In this document: positions 45,309 to 57,546 of the stretch, piece after piece | Position numbering within the stretch: the first letter of the stretch is position 1 | Layout of the letters: the number at the start of each line of letters is the position of its first letter | From: Dipteronia dyeriana | Lineage: Eukaryota; Streptophyta; Magnoliopsida; Sapindales; Sapindaceae | Direction: 5' to 3' | NCBI GenBank assembly: GCA_032871835.1 | Contig: CM065299.1 | Span: 81,163,652 to 81,227,651, forward strand | DNA length: 64,000 bases | Program-made: the position numbers and the translations under genes | The notes under the pieces: generated by a model | Told to the model about the DNA's origin: nothing | What the model saw: the letters and a program-made list of their open reading frames with translations, nothing else | The model's database searches: none

Positions 45309-45947
45309 ATCGTTATTGGTGAAGAAACTGCTGAATATTCAAGCGTTGAGGTAGGGAAGGTATATGAAGTGGTTGTGACTAATAGAGGACTATATCGGTA
45401 CCGCTTGGGTGATATTGTAAAAGTTGTTGGGTTCTATAATTCTGCTCCACAAGTGGAGTTCTTAATGAGAGCTCCAAAAAGTTCTTTCGAGATTATAACT
45501 GAGAGAGACTTGATGTCTGCCATGGAAGGTTTCCAATCTGTTCTAAGAAATGCTATGGCTGCCGGGATCGTTGAGTTTGCAATTTATATGGACTTAGAGT
45601 TGAGCCCAAGAAAACTGAGGATTTTTGTTGAAGTTAGTGGGGGATGTATGTTTCTGCAGGAGAAGTTACCAGAGTCATCGGTGGTAGGTTTTAAGAGGTG
45701 TTGTTCTTCGTTTGAGGATGGCCTTGGAAGTATTTACAAGGTGCAGAGAGATAGAGGTCAAGTAAGCCCTTTACTGGTTTCCATTGTGAAACCTGGTTGC
45801 TTTGATAAACTAATACGAGTAGCCATTGAGAATGGAGTGCCAGCTAGTCAATATAAACCACCTAAGATTATAAGAAATCATGAAATTGCTGAGTTTCTGG
45901 AAGGATGTTCTCTGGCGACTGCTTGTTTGGATTCTCTGGATGGTTAA
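45309..45947 (+). pseudogene. GH3 family acyl-acid amido synthetase, 3' fragment (about 212 codons)
   Basis: GH3 enzymes adenylate hormones such as IAA or jasmonate and couple them to amino acids in the cytosol. This uninterrupted frame matches the C-terminal third: YEVVVTNRGLYRYRLGDIV, GFYNSAPQVEFLMRAP, TERDLMSAME, KLRIFVEV, and the end motif SQYKPPKIIRN...LDSLDG, with a stop at 45945-45947. The first two-thirds (including the ATP-binding motifs) are absent; upstream is an LTR remnant. The frame before 45309 hits a stop. The sequence is well preserved, so the truncation may be recent, or a displaced 5' part may exist elsewhere. RAPKSSFEI in place of an RRxxx run suggests a DFL2/GH3.10-like subgroup (weak). 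Confidence 0.85.
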
Positions 45948-46259
45948 TGGATCAGATCACATTATTATCTGTGTATGATCAAAGTTGGGATGTTTTTCCA
46001 GTTTTTTTTATTAAAAAAGTGATGACCTAAACTATTGGTTGATGGCTGAGAGTCTTCCAATGAGAAACCAGATGAAATCCCAATGCTAGATGCATTGAAA
46101 ATCAAGCTGTAAGAATGATTCTCTCATCTAGGCATGTTTGTATCTGTAGTTCAACAAGAATTAATTTTAATTCCGTTTATTATAGCTCTTTTCTATGTAT
46201 TAACATTTCTGATTCCTAGAGGCAATGGTCTTTAATCTGTTTTTGTTTCTCTATGCATA
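45948..46259. other. 3' flank of the GH3 fragment
   Basis: Probably old GH3 3' UTR and spacer. No other feature was seen. Confidence 0.4.
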
Positions 46260-48500
46260 TATGGCTGCTTGAATCTGTTCAATGGTTCTCCTCTTTGTTT
46301 CAGGTACCATTGTACCTACGAACAATAAACTCAATGCATTGATTGCAAGAATAAAGGGACCTGAAAATCACAGTTAAGACACCCATGTTAAAGAAGAGAT
46401 TTGCAGTTCTATATTGTGCAGTGTAGTGGTAATTGAAACAGAATACTACTTCCAGTCTAACCAGGTTGTTAAATTCTGCATACTATTATTTTTTCCATAA
46501 TGTTAAATCTGGTTACTCTTTACATTGTGCATCTTTACTGGTTAAGACTTATTCAATGTTGAATCTTATTGTAGCCAAGTTAGTTGGATTGCCTTGTAGC
46601 ATTAATGTGCAAATTATTAATTCTTTTGGTAGGATAAAAAAAGGAGGTCATTTTTCTCTGTTTATAGTTTAGTATTTACCGTAGGAGCTCCAGGTCATGA
46701 GGAAGTTAAAAGTGTAGGTAACTGCCCATGCACCGGGAAAAATAACGAATACAAGGAAATTTAATTCCATAATGGTTTATTACCTCAGACATTATAATCC
46801 AAGGAAGAACTGCACCCATTCATGCCGAAAACGACCCTATGTAGAACTGAACGCAAAAAATAGTGTTCAGCGACAACAAGGAATTCTGATGAACAAATTG
46901 AGCAGAATAATATGATTTACCGGTATTCCAGTCAGAACAGGAGGAACTGAATTGAGCGCCAGTTCATAATCCTGGTTTGAAATAGGGGCTCTTGCACATT
47001 AATATTAATGAAATTTGATTGAAGTTGGATAAAAAATGTGTTTTGAACATTGCAGTCTGAAAATTTAGATAAAAGCGGGTCTTGAACAATGCGGTTTGGG
47101 TTTAGACTCGGGCTGCATTCGTTTGGGTCATTTTGCCATCTCTAACTACTTACTTTATTTATGTGCATGGAATTTTTGATTGTATATATCATATAAATGG
47201 TGAGGTAGTGAGATTCTACGAGGATCCCAAACCATTGATACGACTACGAACAGAAATGCATGCGGCCAAAAATATACATGATATATGCAACAATTTTTTT
47301 TAAGGTTTATATATGTGGTAAGTAGTTATGAATGATAAAGCAATTTTACCTGCTGTCCTAACTATGTTGGCAATAGATACTCCACTACTGACCATAAGCT
47401 GTCCAACAATATGAGAAATTATTACATTTAATTTTCATTGTGTTTTTTTCAATAATTGGATCTGCATAATTTATCTGCAGACTGATGTTACCTCATAAAA
47501 AATCACGTTCACAGTTTCAGGAACTTTATCAAAATAATATTGAAGCTTTCTTCAATTACATTTTACACATTTTTACCTGATGGAAAATTGTCAGTGCTCC
47601 TCGAAGATTCTTGGGTGCAATTTCAGCTATAAAACAGGTACCTAATCGGCATTAAAGGCATCATCAAATTATATCTTAGTATGTGTACATTAATAGGAAA
47701 ATAGAACAACTTACATCAAAGTAGTTTTTAGTATAGACTTCATGTGTACATTTTTCTCCTTATCCTGTTGCGAGTCTTTGAATAACCAAGGAAACAGCCC
47801 CCCTTGTGTTATAAATTATAATCAAGACGGTGAAAAAAAAATAAAAATGAGATAGGTCAAATAAGTGAAATTGATTCTAGTTACTGATCCTCGGCAGCTG
47901 AAATAGAAAAAACAGATGAATTTAGAGAGTAAAACTGTATTGTACCAATCTTATCAAAGTAAATAGTAAGCCAACCTGCAAGAAAGATAGCACTTGAAAC
48001 TCTCATTGCCGCAAACAATAGAATAAACAACCTCACATGGTTACTGAATATAATTGTTTAAAACTGAAGTCCTGAAGTTGTAGTACTTTAATACTTTATC
48101 CTAATACTGTAACGTCATCAGAAATTTTTTATATTTTTGTTTACTCTTTCCGACCAATAAAATCAGCAATTGGTCCACTTGTTATTGCACCCATCATGGC
48201 ACTAATTGTCAGTATGAACCCAAACAGTGAGTACTTCATACATGGAAACCAGCGTCCAGGTGAACAACAACTTTAAAAGTTGAAAGAGTTCACTTAAATT
48301 TGCATCTATCAAGTGAATGGGTTAGTTTATGGAGGCCAGATAGATATAATCTGATGTTGCAAGAAAGTTTGCTAGGTGATCTGCCCATGTCTTGTATCAC
48401 ATGAACTCTATTGTCAAAAATGTTTTGCTAAAACTATGCAAATTCAAATATGTTTTGAGAATTTCTTGATGATTAGAGAAACCTGTTGTTGACACTGAGT
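46260..48500 (-). pseudogene. ERD6-like sugar transporter pseudogene (tandem copy with exons 8-14 deleted)
   Basis: Minus-strand blocks match exons of the intact neighbour at 49157-52922 in the same order: exon 18 (about 46272-46360), exon 17 in part (46683-46730), exon 16 (46778-46850), exon 15 (46920-46975), exon 7 (47350-47425), exon 6 (47580-47645), exon 5 (47735-47800), exon 4 (47950-48010) and exon 3 (48145-48240). Nothing matches exons 8-14, so one deletion between about 46990 and 47330 removed the middle of the protein. Intron text near 48290-48490 also matches. Exons 1-2 are absent and several exons have stops or indels. Confidence 0.88.
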
Positions 48501-49090
48501 ACTGTTCTAACTTGGTTTCCTTTTGTCATTCATATCCATCTTTCAGTTGCGTTATCTACCCAAATTAAGGGTGGCTTGCTGTGGTGATTACCTCTCCACT
48601 TCCGGTTGCAAGTTATATATACTTTATACTTCCTGACAGTTGCAAGAAATGCGAAGCCTAGGGGAAGAGTTGGTCTACGGCCTGGAATAGCACCTTTGGA
48701 GAGCACTCTCGCATCATTCCAGCTCTACGTAGTTCAGTGCCAGCTAAGGACTCATATTGATACAACAGCTTTGGTTGTTTCTGGTTGTGGGTATCTTTCA
48801 GTTTGTTGGCTCTTCTTACTATGAACTTATTACTAATGTTATTTTGACTTGGGAATTATATAAGAACTTTATTAGGTGAATAATGCAGCGGCAATCGTTC
48901 GATTTGTACTTGATTGATTGTGTATTTAACAATTTGATGTATCATGTGGGTTCTTTATTATTTTAACACGTGAAAACCTACTGAAGACAATTTGTAAATT
49001 GTAACTATTATAGATGGAATTGTTGTAATGCATTACAGCTTTCTGTTGCTAGCATTTTCATTTAACTGAAGACCTGGAAACTGATTGTTT
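48501..49090. other. Spacer with an unexplained 72-codon ORF
   Basis: A plus-strand frame at 48606-48824 contains NAKPRGRVGLRPGIAPLEST and is somewhat more GC-rich than its surroundings. It matches no family I recognise and has no obvious splice or promoter context. It could be a fragment of a host gene. The remainder is AT-rich. Confidence 0.25.
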
Positions 49091-49156
49091 TACAAAAAAT
49101 AAAATTCACAGGAGAATTTTGCAAGTGATGATGGTCTTTATTCAATTTCCATTTCT

Positions 49157-52100
49157 TTAGCCATTGATGGCTGCTTGAATCTGTTCCAGGGTTCTCCCCT
49201 TTGTTTCAGGTACCATCACAGCCACGAACAATATAGCCAATGCATTGATTGCAGCATATAGAATAAAAGTACCTGAAAACCACATGCAGATACCAATGTA
49301 AAAGGGTAGATTTGCAGCTCTATAATATGCAGTAGGTGATTTCTTTTGAAACCACAACTCATTTTCAGTCTAACCAGACCATTTCCAAAATGCTAAAACT
49401 GATTTGTGTGCAATTAGTACTTATTATTTAGATGGAATGAATAAAGAAAGGTAGTTTTCCTTTTTCTCTATTTTAGTATTTACCATAGGAGCTCCAAGTC
49501 ATGAGGAAGTTAAAAGTGTAGGAAACTGCCCATGCACCAAACCAGTTCACTAATGTTGCTAGGCTTCCAGCTACTCCTTTTATATTAATAGGAAATATCT
49601 GCAACAGAAATATTGTTTTCAGATTGATGGAATGAATAAAACATAGGAGTAAAAATCTTTCATATTTTAGTTACCTCTGACATAATAACCCAAGGAACTG
49701 CACCCATTCCTGCCGAAAAGGACCCTATGTAGAGCTGAGCAAAAAAAACTAATTGTCAGGGATAGCAAAGAAGATACCAAGTATAATCTTCTCTCTTTTT
49801 TCAATCTGATGAGAAGATTGACTAGATTACGAAGTTATCGATATTACCAGTATGCCAGTTACAGCAAGAGCAGGAACAGACTTGAGTGCCAATTCATGAA
49901 CCTGGTTCAGAAAAGGCTCTCTGCATATCAATATTAGAGAAATTTAATTTTGAAGTTATCCGGTGTAGATTTGAAGGTTACCTTTAGATAGAATGAAATC
50001 CCAGTTAGAAGACATCCTAAGACTAGCCCTGTAGCAGAAACCTGGAATGAAATTTGAAAACCAATGAAAGAAATTAACTTTTTTTTTTGTTGTTGTTGTA
50101 AATGAAGAGGGATTATCTGAGAACAATTGAGATACTTGTTGGTTTGTACAAGAACTTACAAATAATAAGGGCTTTCTTCCGGCTCTATCTATCACAATTG
50201 CGGCAAGACCAGTAACAACAACCTGTAGAATTTATTATTTCAACCTCTACTCCTATTAGAGTGAAAAGCCTAGATTTTCAAGAAATTGCTAAGAGTTTTC
50301 AGAGAGATTAACACCTGAAGAACGGCATAGACTATGGTTCCAATGCTGGAAGAAAATCCTGAGACATTACAGATATAAGCAATTGAAATATCATTAGTAA
50401 CACTAAATTATTTGGAGATCATATGCTAGTTCTTGTTTGTATATTTTCCTTTAGAACATAAAAGGTATAATGGTCTGGACCGTCATCTTTTTGTAAGAAG
50501 CTCTTTACCAGCTGACTCAAAAATGTTGCTGACATAAAAACAGATTCCGTTGATTCCTCCAAATTGTTGAAAGACCATCAATCCAACCCCAATCTTGTCA
50601 AAGAGAAGTTAATGAATTAAGGAAAATTTTGAGTGCAGGAATTATAAAGCAAATGGAGAGAAGTCTTACGGTGACTGAGCGCAAGTATCTTTTTTGAAAC
50701 AAATCCAGCACTTTGGCTTTTGGGAGCCGTGCAAGAGTTTCTATGTAATCCTGTTCAAGCAGTGACATAATATTTCTTTCAATATGTTTTCTTCTCTGTA
50801 CTCTTAAGACAGTTAATAGTATGGAATGCTTGGAACATAAAGTTTGGAAATAAGACCTGGATTTCAGTAGCCTCATGTGATATATCAGCATCCTTGCCGC
50901 GAAGTTTCTGTAGTGCAGCTTCAAACTCTTTTTCCTTCCTTTTCTTTGCCTGTATCAATGGTAAGGTTATGTTCATGATTATATTTTTGTTTCTTTGTGG
51001 GGTGCTAATTGTTGGTTCTTAGTTCTTACCAGCCATCTTGGAGATTCTGGAATGAAGAAGAGACCCAAAAACAAAATGGCACATGGGATGAGTCCTGCAA
51101 GCACTTAATTGGTGAGCCCTTGAATTATAGTATTATCTTAATTTTTTTTGTTGACAGTCTAAAACATGAATGATAAAAGGAATTTTACCTGTTAGTGCTA
51201 AAACCCTCCATGTTAGGACTGTCCCAATTATGAAGGCAACTGATACTCCACAACAGATCATAAGCTGTCTAACAACATGAGAATTAGTTTAATATTATTT
51301 CATTTATTCTTGTTCCTGTGCTTTGATCTGCAGAATTTATCTCCAATTTTGTAATTCTGAAAACTGATACACCACCTCAAAAGATTAGGGCCACAGCTTT
51401 AGAAACTTTACCAAAATGTGCAATTTTTTTTTTACCTGATTTACTGCTGTTAGGGCTCCTCGAAGATTCTTGGGTGCAATTTCAGCTATAAAAACAGGTA
51501 CCTTGGCGTCCATTCATCAATTTCCATTAAAGAAAATAAAAATAAAATAGTAGCATCTCACATCAAATAGCATTCAGTAATTTGTAAAGAGATAGTAAGA
51601 AAATGCACCACATATGAAAACACTCCCATTCCATATCCTGTCGCCAGTCTTCCAATGTCCAAGGGCAACGCTCCCTTTGGTTTTAATCAAGACAAAAAAA
51701 AAAAAACAATACAATGATCAAATTTTAGGGAAAATGGTTCTGCTACTGTGCTGCTGAAAAGATAAATTTAGTTTATGATATTATACCAATTACCAACCTT
51801 AGCAAAGTATATAGCAAGCCAGCCTGCAACACAGAAAAGTGTTGAAACTCTCATTGCCTGCAACAAAAAAAAAAAAAATCCACAGCATACAGAATGTTAT
51901 ATTGTAGAAGTAGATACTGACCTGAACATAATTGTTTAAAACTGAATTCCTGAACAGGAATTGTTATCCAAAGATTGTAGTTTGATCAGAACATATCCTT
52001 GCTTACCCCTTTCCGACCAAAAAAATCAGCAATTGGCCCGCTTGTTATTGCACCGATCATTGCACCGAAAGTTAGTATTGAACCAAACACTGAATACTGC

Positions 52101-52922
52101 ATACATATAAACCAGAGTCAAAATGAAGTAATGAACCACAATGAAAGTTGAACCAGCTAATTGAAACTTGCATTTATTAAGTGAATGGAATTAGCTTACG
52201 GAAAATGCTGGATTGATCCAACCTATGCTGAATTTTTTGATGATTGGAGAAACAGCTAATGAGCTCCCATGAAACTAAAAAAGATTGTTTCTTTTGTTGT
52301 ACCAGCTTAGTATACATTGCATCGACAAGGCAATAAAGCATGCTTTTGTTTTTATTTATTTTCCCTAAAACATCCTGTTAAATGTTTCATTAGGATATCT
52401 TAGATAAATTTATATATTCTTTTGCCAGTTGCTCTATCAAAATCTCCACATAATTACATGCATAATGAAGTAATTTCCAAGCAAGAGAAGAACTCATTGA
52501 CATACCTCTGCTAGAGACAGAGAGAGATCTTCCCTGATAGCAGTCTGAGTAGGTGAGGAATAGCCTGCCTGGAAAGTGGAAACCAATTAACAATTACACA
52601 AACATATGATCATTTATGTCTAAAAGTACAATAAAAAAAAAGCTTTATTTCAGAAATTGGCTTCTAACTTGCAGGTTTCCAAATCAAACTATAATAGCCT
52701 ATTGAGCAGTAGAAGAAAAATGGGACTTACACAAGCCCCGAATTCGTAGGAACCACACACTGCAACAAAGGTGCTGAAATAAACCATCCATGAATGCCCC
52801 TTGCTGCTAGTTTGGACACCGGATCCTTCTTCATCGGCTAGATTATTCTCTCCCTGCCGCATAAGTGGTTCTCTTATCTTTTGATCATGAACATTATTTT
52901 CTGCATCCTCTTTGATACCCAT
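49157..52922 (-). CDS. ERD6-like monosaccharide transporter (MFS sugar porter), 18 exons, 482 aa
   Basis: Exons in coding order: 52922-52731, 52568-52506, 52096-52007, 51857-51798, 51674-51609, 51501-51436, 51264-51189, 51094-51030, 50949-50857, 50750-50670, 50593-50509, 50358-50315, 50222-50160, 50041-49982, 49901-49848, 49734-49675, 49598-49484 and 49272-49157. All are GT-AG and sum to 1449 nt (483 codons with stop). ERD6-like proteins are proton-coupled or facilitative sugar carriers, often in the vacuolar membrane, exporting hexoses. Seen: a hydrophilic N terminus with REPLM (17-21, similar to the acidic dileucine tonoplast signal), GRKG (112-115), PESPRWL (220-226), [19 protein letters not shown] (339-345) and PETKGRT (466-472), with about twelve hydrophobic segments. 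No lesion. A broken tandem copy lies downstream. Confidence 0.93.
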
Positions 52923-53200
52923 GTTTCCTGTATATCTATAAATTTAGCAAAGAGAAGAAATTGGAAGCAAAAACTTCAAGACAAAGAAGATGAAGTAAAA
53001 GTGGAAGAAAGGGAATAATATCTGAATTCTCTTCTCTCTACCTAATAAATATAGAATTTTCAAACTTTTGGTCCCAGTAGTACTATTACATTTAAAATGT
53101 CTGCAATATTTTATACAGATATATAGTAAGACACGTAGATCATATTTGTTTTTTTCCCTTTTCAAGTTGGATCTTCATTTACGACACCATGTGCTCTTAT
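52923..53200 (-). promoter_or_regulatory. Upstream region of the ERD6-like gene
   Basis: On the minus strand a TATA-like CTATATTTATTAGG lies at about 53039-53053, 120-130 bp before the ATG, and a CT-rich leader (CTTTCTTCCACTTTTAC) follows it. This is a plausible core promoter; the start site is not fixed. Confidence 0.3.
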
Positions 53201-54163
53201 TATAATCTGCTACTATTAAAACTACTTCTGAAACTGGATGGAGTGATGTGTACTTTTGTCTTTTGCATGAGAACACAGAGGTGAATCAAAAGATGACTTG
53301 TGATTACATAAACACGGCGGAGCTGCTGAGAGGTAACAAATGAAATCTTATGTTCTTTTTTTTTATATATATATATTTCACGTCTCTGGAAAGTTGGAAC
53401 TCAGTTGTGTTATAGACTTATAACAGGACAAATGTTACAGATGCTGTCAAAATAGTTTGTTTTATAAACATAAATTCCTGATACAGTTCAACATGTTTTG
53501 ATTAATATTACTTTGAGAGTCTGAGACAACAACTTGCTGTTTTCAATTTGGGTGAATCGATTCTAATATTGCAATTGTCACTGTTAACTGTTATTTAACA
53601 ATTGTAGCCCAAATTGGTGGCTTTGATAGTGCAGTCGTACCTCATATGTCATATGTGGACTTAACGAGCCAAAAAATCCAAGCACTTTATTAATCGCCGG
53701 AATTATTTCTTTTTCTGTCTGGGGGATAAAATGCTTTACATGCTACAACTAGCTGTTGAGTTACTACTATTTCCATTTTAACTTGGACTTTGATAGTGAT
53801 TGTTTCACATGAAATTATGATTATTATCTTTTTATCTTAATAGTTCCAACAACTTTAGATTGAGTTTCGATAACTACGGGGGATTGTATTACCCACTTGC
53901 TATGAATACCAAGAATTCAAGGATTGAGCTAACAGTCTTCAAGTAATATGTGAGTTCAAATCTTTCCACTTTGGTTGGTAGGCTGGCTGTTAGCTCAGAG
54001 TTTTCTTCTCTCTAATCGTATGGAAAACCTAAATGGGCACTAGAAATATTTCAGAAAAAATAAATAAATTAAAGTTGTCTTTCATCTCCAATAAAATAAT
54101 ATATATTTATATTTATATTTATAAACACTCAAAACTTTTGAGACTTATGAGTTGAATTTCTGG
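53201..54163. other. Intergenic, nothing recognised
   Basis: AT-rich without a supported gene or repeat end. TTGCTTAC at its right border is the target duplication of hAT element I. Confidence 0.45.
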
Positions 54164-54171
54164 TTGCTTAC

Positions 54172-54962
54172 TAGGGGTGTACCCAATTTTTTTTTTGTTA
54201 AGGTGGTCTAAAACAAAATTATATATGTATGGGTGTGCGCGTGACAAACTTGAACCACAATCTTGACATTACATTTAAAACTTAATCCACTTTTACTCTA
54301 TAATTGATTTTTTTTTTTTCAAAGTATGAAACTATAGTTTTTCTTGGTTTTGATGTATACAGAGACATACTTAGAATTTTTTCTTAGACTAAAACTATAT
54401 ATATAAATAAATAAATAATAAAAAATTATTAGTAAATGAACTTTGACGGTACTAAAAAATTATTAAACAGTTTTATTAGAGTGATACTGTATAAATTATA
54501 ATGTAGTATTAAAAGTAATAAATTCTAGTAGTAAAATAAATTAATATAAAAAGAATAAAATATTAATTTAAAATTATGAATAATAAATCTAAAATCCTAA
54601 CTTTTTAATTAGAAGATATAAATTTTAACGATTAAAATAACTGAATCAAAGAATATTTAATTTTATAATTTAGAATTTGAGAAGAGAAGGTGAGAATTAT
54701 TAACAAGGATGAGAGTGAATTGACATCGGAGAGAGAAAGAAATAAAAATATAGAATGGATGCATGTGAGAGAGGGAGAGAAAAAGAGAGGATAGAAATAA
54801 AATTGATTTTGATTGTTGATGTGACCTGTATAGTAAAAAGAGAATATAAACTTGCAGACCGTTAACAACTTTTAACTCTATAAGCTCGTTAATTAATTGA
54901 AAAATAAATAAAATGTTAACCTTGCTATAGCCCGAGTCAGCCCCCACATTCGACCACCCCTA
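54172..54962. mobile_element. hAT element I, non-autonomous (791 bp)
   Basis: The terminal repeats TAGGGGTGTACCCA and (reverse complement) TAGGGGTGGTCGAATG are flanked by TTGCTTAC (54164-54171) and TTGCTTAG (54963-54970), 7 of 8 matching. It is AT-rich inside, with no ORF of note. A weaker terminal match than elements C-G makes this assignment less certain. Confidence 0.7.
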
Positions 54963-55024
54963 TTGCTTAGAAACTAATCAAAATCTCTAAAATCCATTAG
55001 GGATTAAGTTATGTGGATCTCACA

Positions 55025-55239
55025 TGTTGAACAAATCAATAGTGTTTGTTGATTGTATTGTTCTCCATATGAAGGTAATTTGTAGGCAATATAGGATTGT
55101 TAAGTAAGGAAGAAATCTCCTAAAACCAATACTACGATTTCTTACAATCAAGCTATGAGAATCTATATAATTAATTTACAATCAATTTGAATGATAGTCA
55201 ACTATACAAATCTCCTAATTAATAACGAATATTCTAACA
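55025..55239 (-). repeat. 3' LTR of the minus-strand copia element, with polypurine tract
   Basis: On the minus strand the LTR runs TGTTAGAATATTCG ... TTTGTTCAACA, 215 bp. The polypurine tract (minus CTTAAGGGGGGGG, 55252-55240) directly precedes it, fixing the border. The partner LTR is off the window. Confidence 0.8.
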
Positions 55240-55249
55240 CCCCCCCCTT

Positions 55250-56760
55250 AAGTTGGTGCGTAAATGTCACTCATGCCCAACTTGTTAATTAAGTCATAGA
55301 AGCTTCTTCCATTGATAGCTTTTATAAGGATATATACAAGCTAGTCTTTACTTGGAACAAACAGAAGTTCGATTATCTTTTTGTCAATTTTTTCTTTGAT
55401 GAAGAATCGATCAATCTTCACATGCTTATTACGATTATGATGTACAAGATTAGCAATATGAACTGAAGCCTTATTATCATAGTACAACTTTATACTGTTT
55501 TCTTAATGAAATCCCAAATCACTCAATAAATTCTTTAGCCACAGTAGATCAGAAATCCTTTGAGCAATTCCTTGAAACTCAGCCTCAGCATTGGATCATG
55601 ACACAACTGTCTATTTTTTACTTCTCCAAGTAACCAAGTTTCCTCCTATAAATGTGAAGTAACCGGATGTAGATTTTCGGTCACTAGCATTCACAGCCTA
55701 ATCAACATCTATGTACCCCTCGATGCCAAGTGTTCATGTCGAGAGAACATTAATCCTCTGCCAAGAGCTCCTTTCAGATACCTTAGGATTCAAAGAACTG
55801 TGGTCATGTGGCTCTCAGTGTGAGCATGTACAAACTGTTACCACACTTATTGCATAACCAATATCCGGATGGGTATGTGGAAGGTAGATAAGCTTACCAA
55901 CAAGTCTCTGATATCTTTCCTTGTTTGTATGGTTTGATCAAGTTGACCTGGACATTCACATAACTTGTGATTCTGATCCATAGAAGTATCTGTTGGTTTG
56001 TTAGCAAGCATCTCAATTTCTATAAGTAGATCAATGACATACTTTCTTTGACTAAGAAAAATCCCATGTTTTGATCGAGCTACTTCAATTCCCAAAAAGT
56101 ATCTTAGCAATCCCGAATCTTTTATCTCAAACTCCGTATCCAAATAGTTTTGAAGAGCAATCATCTCTAGCTCATCATTTCCTGTAACAATCATGTCGTC
56201 AACATAAACGATTAGTACAATGATCTTATCACCCTTTCTTTTGAAGAATAGCGTGTGATCAAAGTTACTCTGATGATATCCAAATCTTCTCATGGACGTA
56301 TTGAATAGTCCAAACCAAGCTCTAGGTGATTGCTTTAGTCCGTAAAGAACCTTCTTCAGTTTATATAATTTACCAGTCTGAGACTCAAAACCAAGTGGAA
56401 ATTACATATAAACTTCTTCACTGTGTTCTCCATGTAGTAAGGCATTCTTCATATCGAATTGTTTCAATGGCCAATCCAAGTTAGCTGCTAGAGAGAGGAG
56501 TATCCTAATGATATTTAACTTGGCTGCTGGAGCAAAAGTCTCCTAATAGTTAACCCTGTAAGTCTGACTATACCCTTTGGCAACCAGCCTAGCCTTGTAC
56601 TTTCAATTGAGCCATCTGCTTTGTGCTTGATGGTATAGCCTCATTTACATCCAACAACCTTCTTTCCTTTTAGTAGATTCACTACCTCTCACATGCGGTT
56701 TTCTGTAACGCCTCAATCTCTTCTTTCGTGGCTTGTATCCATTTCTGGTTCGTTAGGGCA
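55250..56760 (-). pseudogene. Copia reverse transcriptase and RNase H, broken
   Basis: The best piece is 56293-55847: SNFDHTLFFKRKGDKIIVLI, then the intact polymerase box VYVDDMIVTG, then DSGLLRYFLGIEVARS and GIFLSQRKYVIDLL. Upstream minus-strand text (56760-56300) has WIQATKEEIEAL-like, ARLVAKGYSQTY-like and DMKNALLHGEHSEEVYM-like stretches with stops. RNase H follows towards 55250 (GNLVTWRSKK, AEAEFQGIAQ, YYDNKASVHIAN, NRNKHVKIDRFFI). Stops and shifts break every domain, although the catalytic aspartates remain. Confidence 0.88.
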
Positions 56761-56994
56761 TCCTGCAATTTACTAGGAATAGATACAGAAGATAATTGAT
56801 GTGCAAACATTTAGAAGGACTTAGAAAGTCTGTAAGTTGAGGTGTAATCAGTAAAAGAATAAAGAGATTTACTACCTACCGAAATTTGCTCAGAAGGGAA
56901 ACCAAACCGTTCAGGTGGTTTATGTTATCGACTGGGATACCATCTAGTAGATAGATCGGGGTCAGGATCCGTGTTATTTTCACTGGGTAAATCA

Positions 56995-57510
56995 TTAGAT
57001 AAAGTAAAAGGGTTTAAGAATTACATCAAGAGCATTTTCAACCTTAGAGTCGGATTGATGAACCGGCAATGGAGGAGGAGAATGTTGTACTGCTGGTGTA
57101 AGAATTGACTCCTCCTGTTTCTCTTTCCCTTTATTCCGCCTTTCATACACCTTCAAGGCTGGTTCTGTCTTTTCTTTTAAACTATCAGAAATCTCACTTT
57201 CAGAAGGTGGATTTTCTACCTCAGGAGATTGACTTCCACTTTTCAAACTAACAGGCATACTGTTGTCAAATTTTGGAGATTTCTCTTCATATGTTAGATT
57301 CTCCCCCGGAAAAGAAGTCACTAAGGCAAAGTATGCCTTATTCTCCCAAAACGTAACATCCAGTGACTTAAAGACTCTACGGGATGAAGGATGATAACAT
57401 TTGTACCCTTTTTGTGAGCTAGAATACCTTATAAAAATACATTTAAAAGATCGTGGGTCTAACTTTCCTCGATGAGGGGGTTTGGATATGTACATATACC
57501 ACACATCCAA
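56995..57510 (-). pseudogene. Copia integrase C-terminal/linker segment
   Basis: A 171-codon minus-strand frame with KLDPRSFKCIFIRYSSSQKGYKCYHP and RRVFKSLDVTFWE, the usual copia link between integrase core and RT. The serine/proline/glutamate-rich tail that follows is typical of that linker. It is cut from the integrase core by the solo LTR at 57547-59948. Confidence 0.85.
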
Positions 57511-57546
57511 AAACCCAAGGAAAAATATGTAACACAGAGTTAATAT

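Noticed and set aside
45309..45947. GH3 fragment as an intact gene
   Set aside because: Two-thirds of the protein, including the ATP-binding part, is absent and an LTR remnant lies directly upstream.
48606..48824. 72-codon ORF as a gene
   Set aside because: There is no recognised family, no splice or promoter signals, and it lies in pseudogene-flanking spacer; only noted as unexplained.
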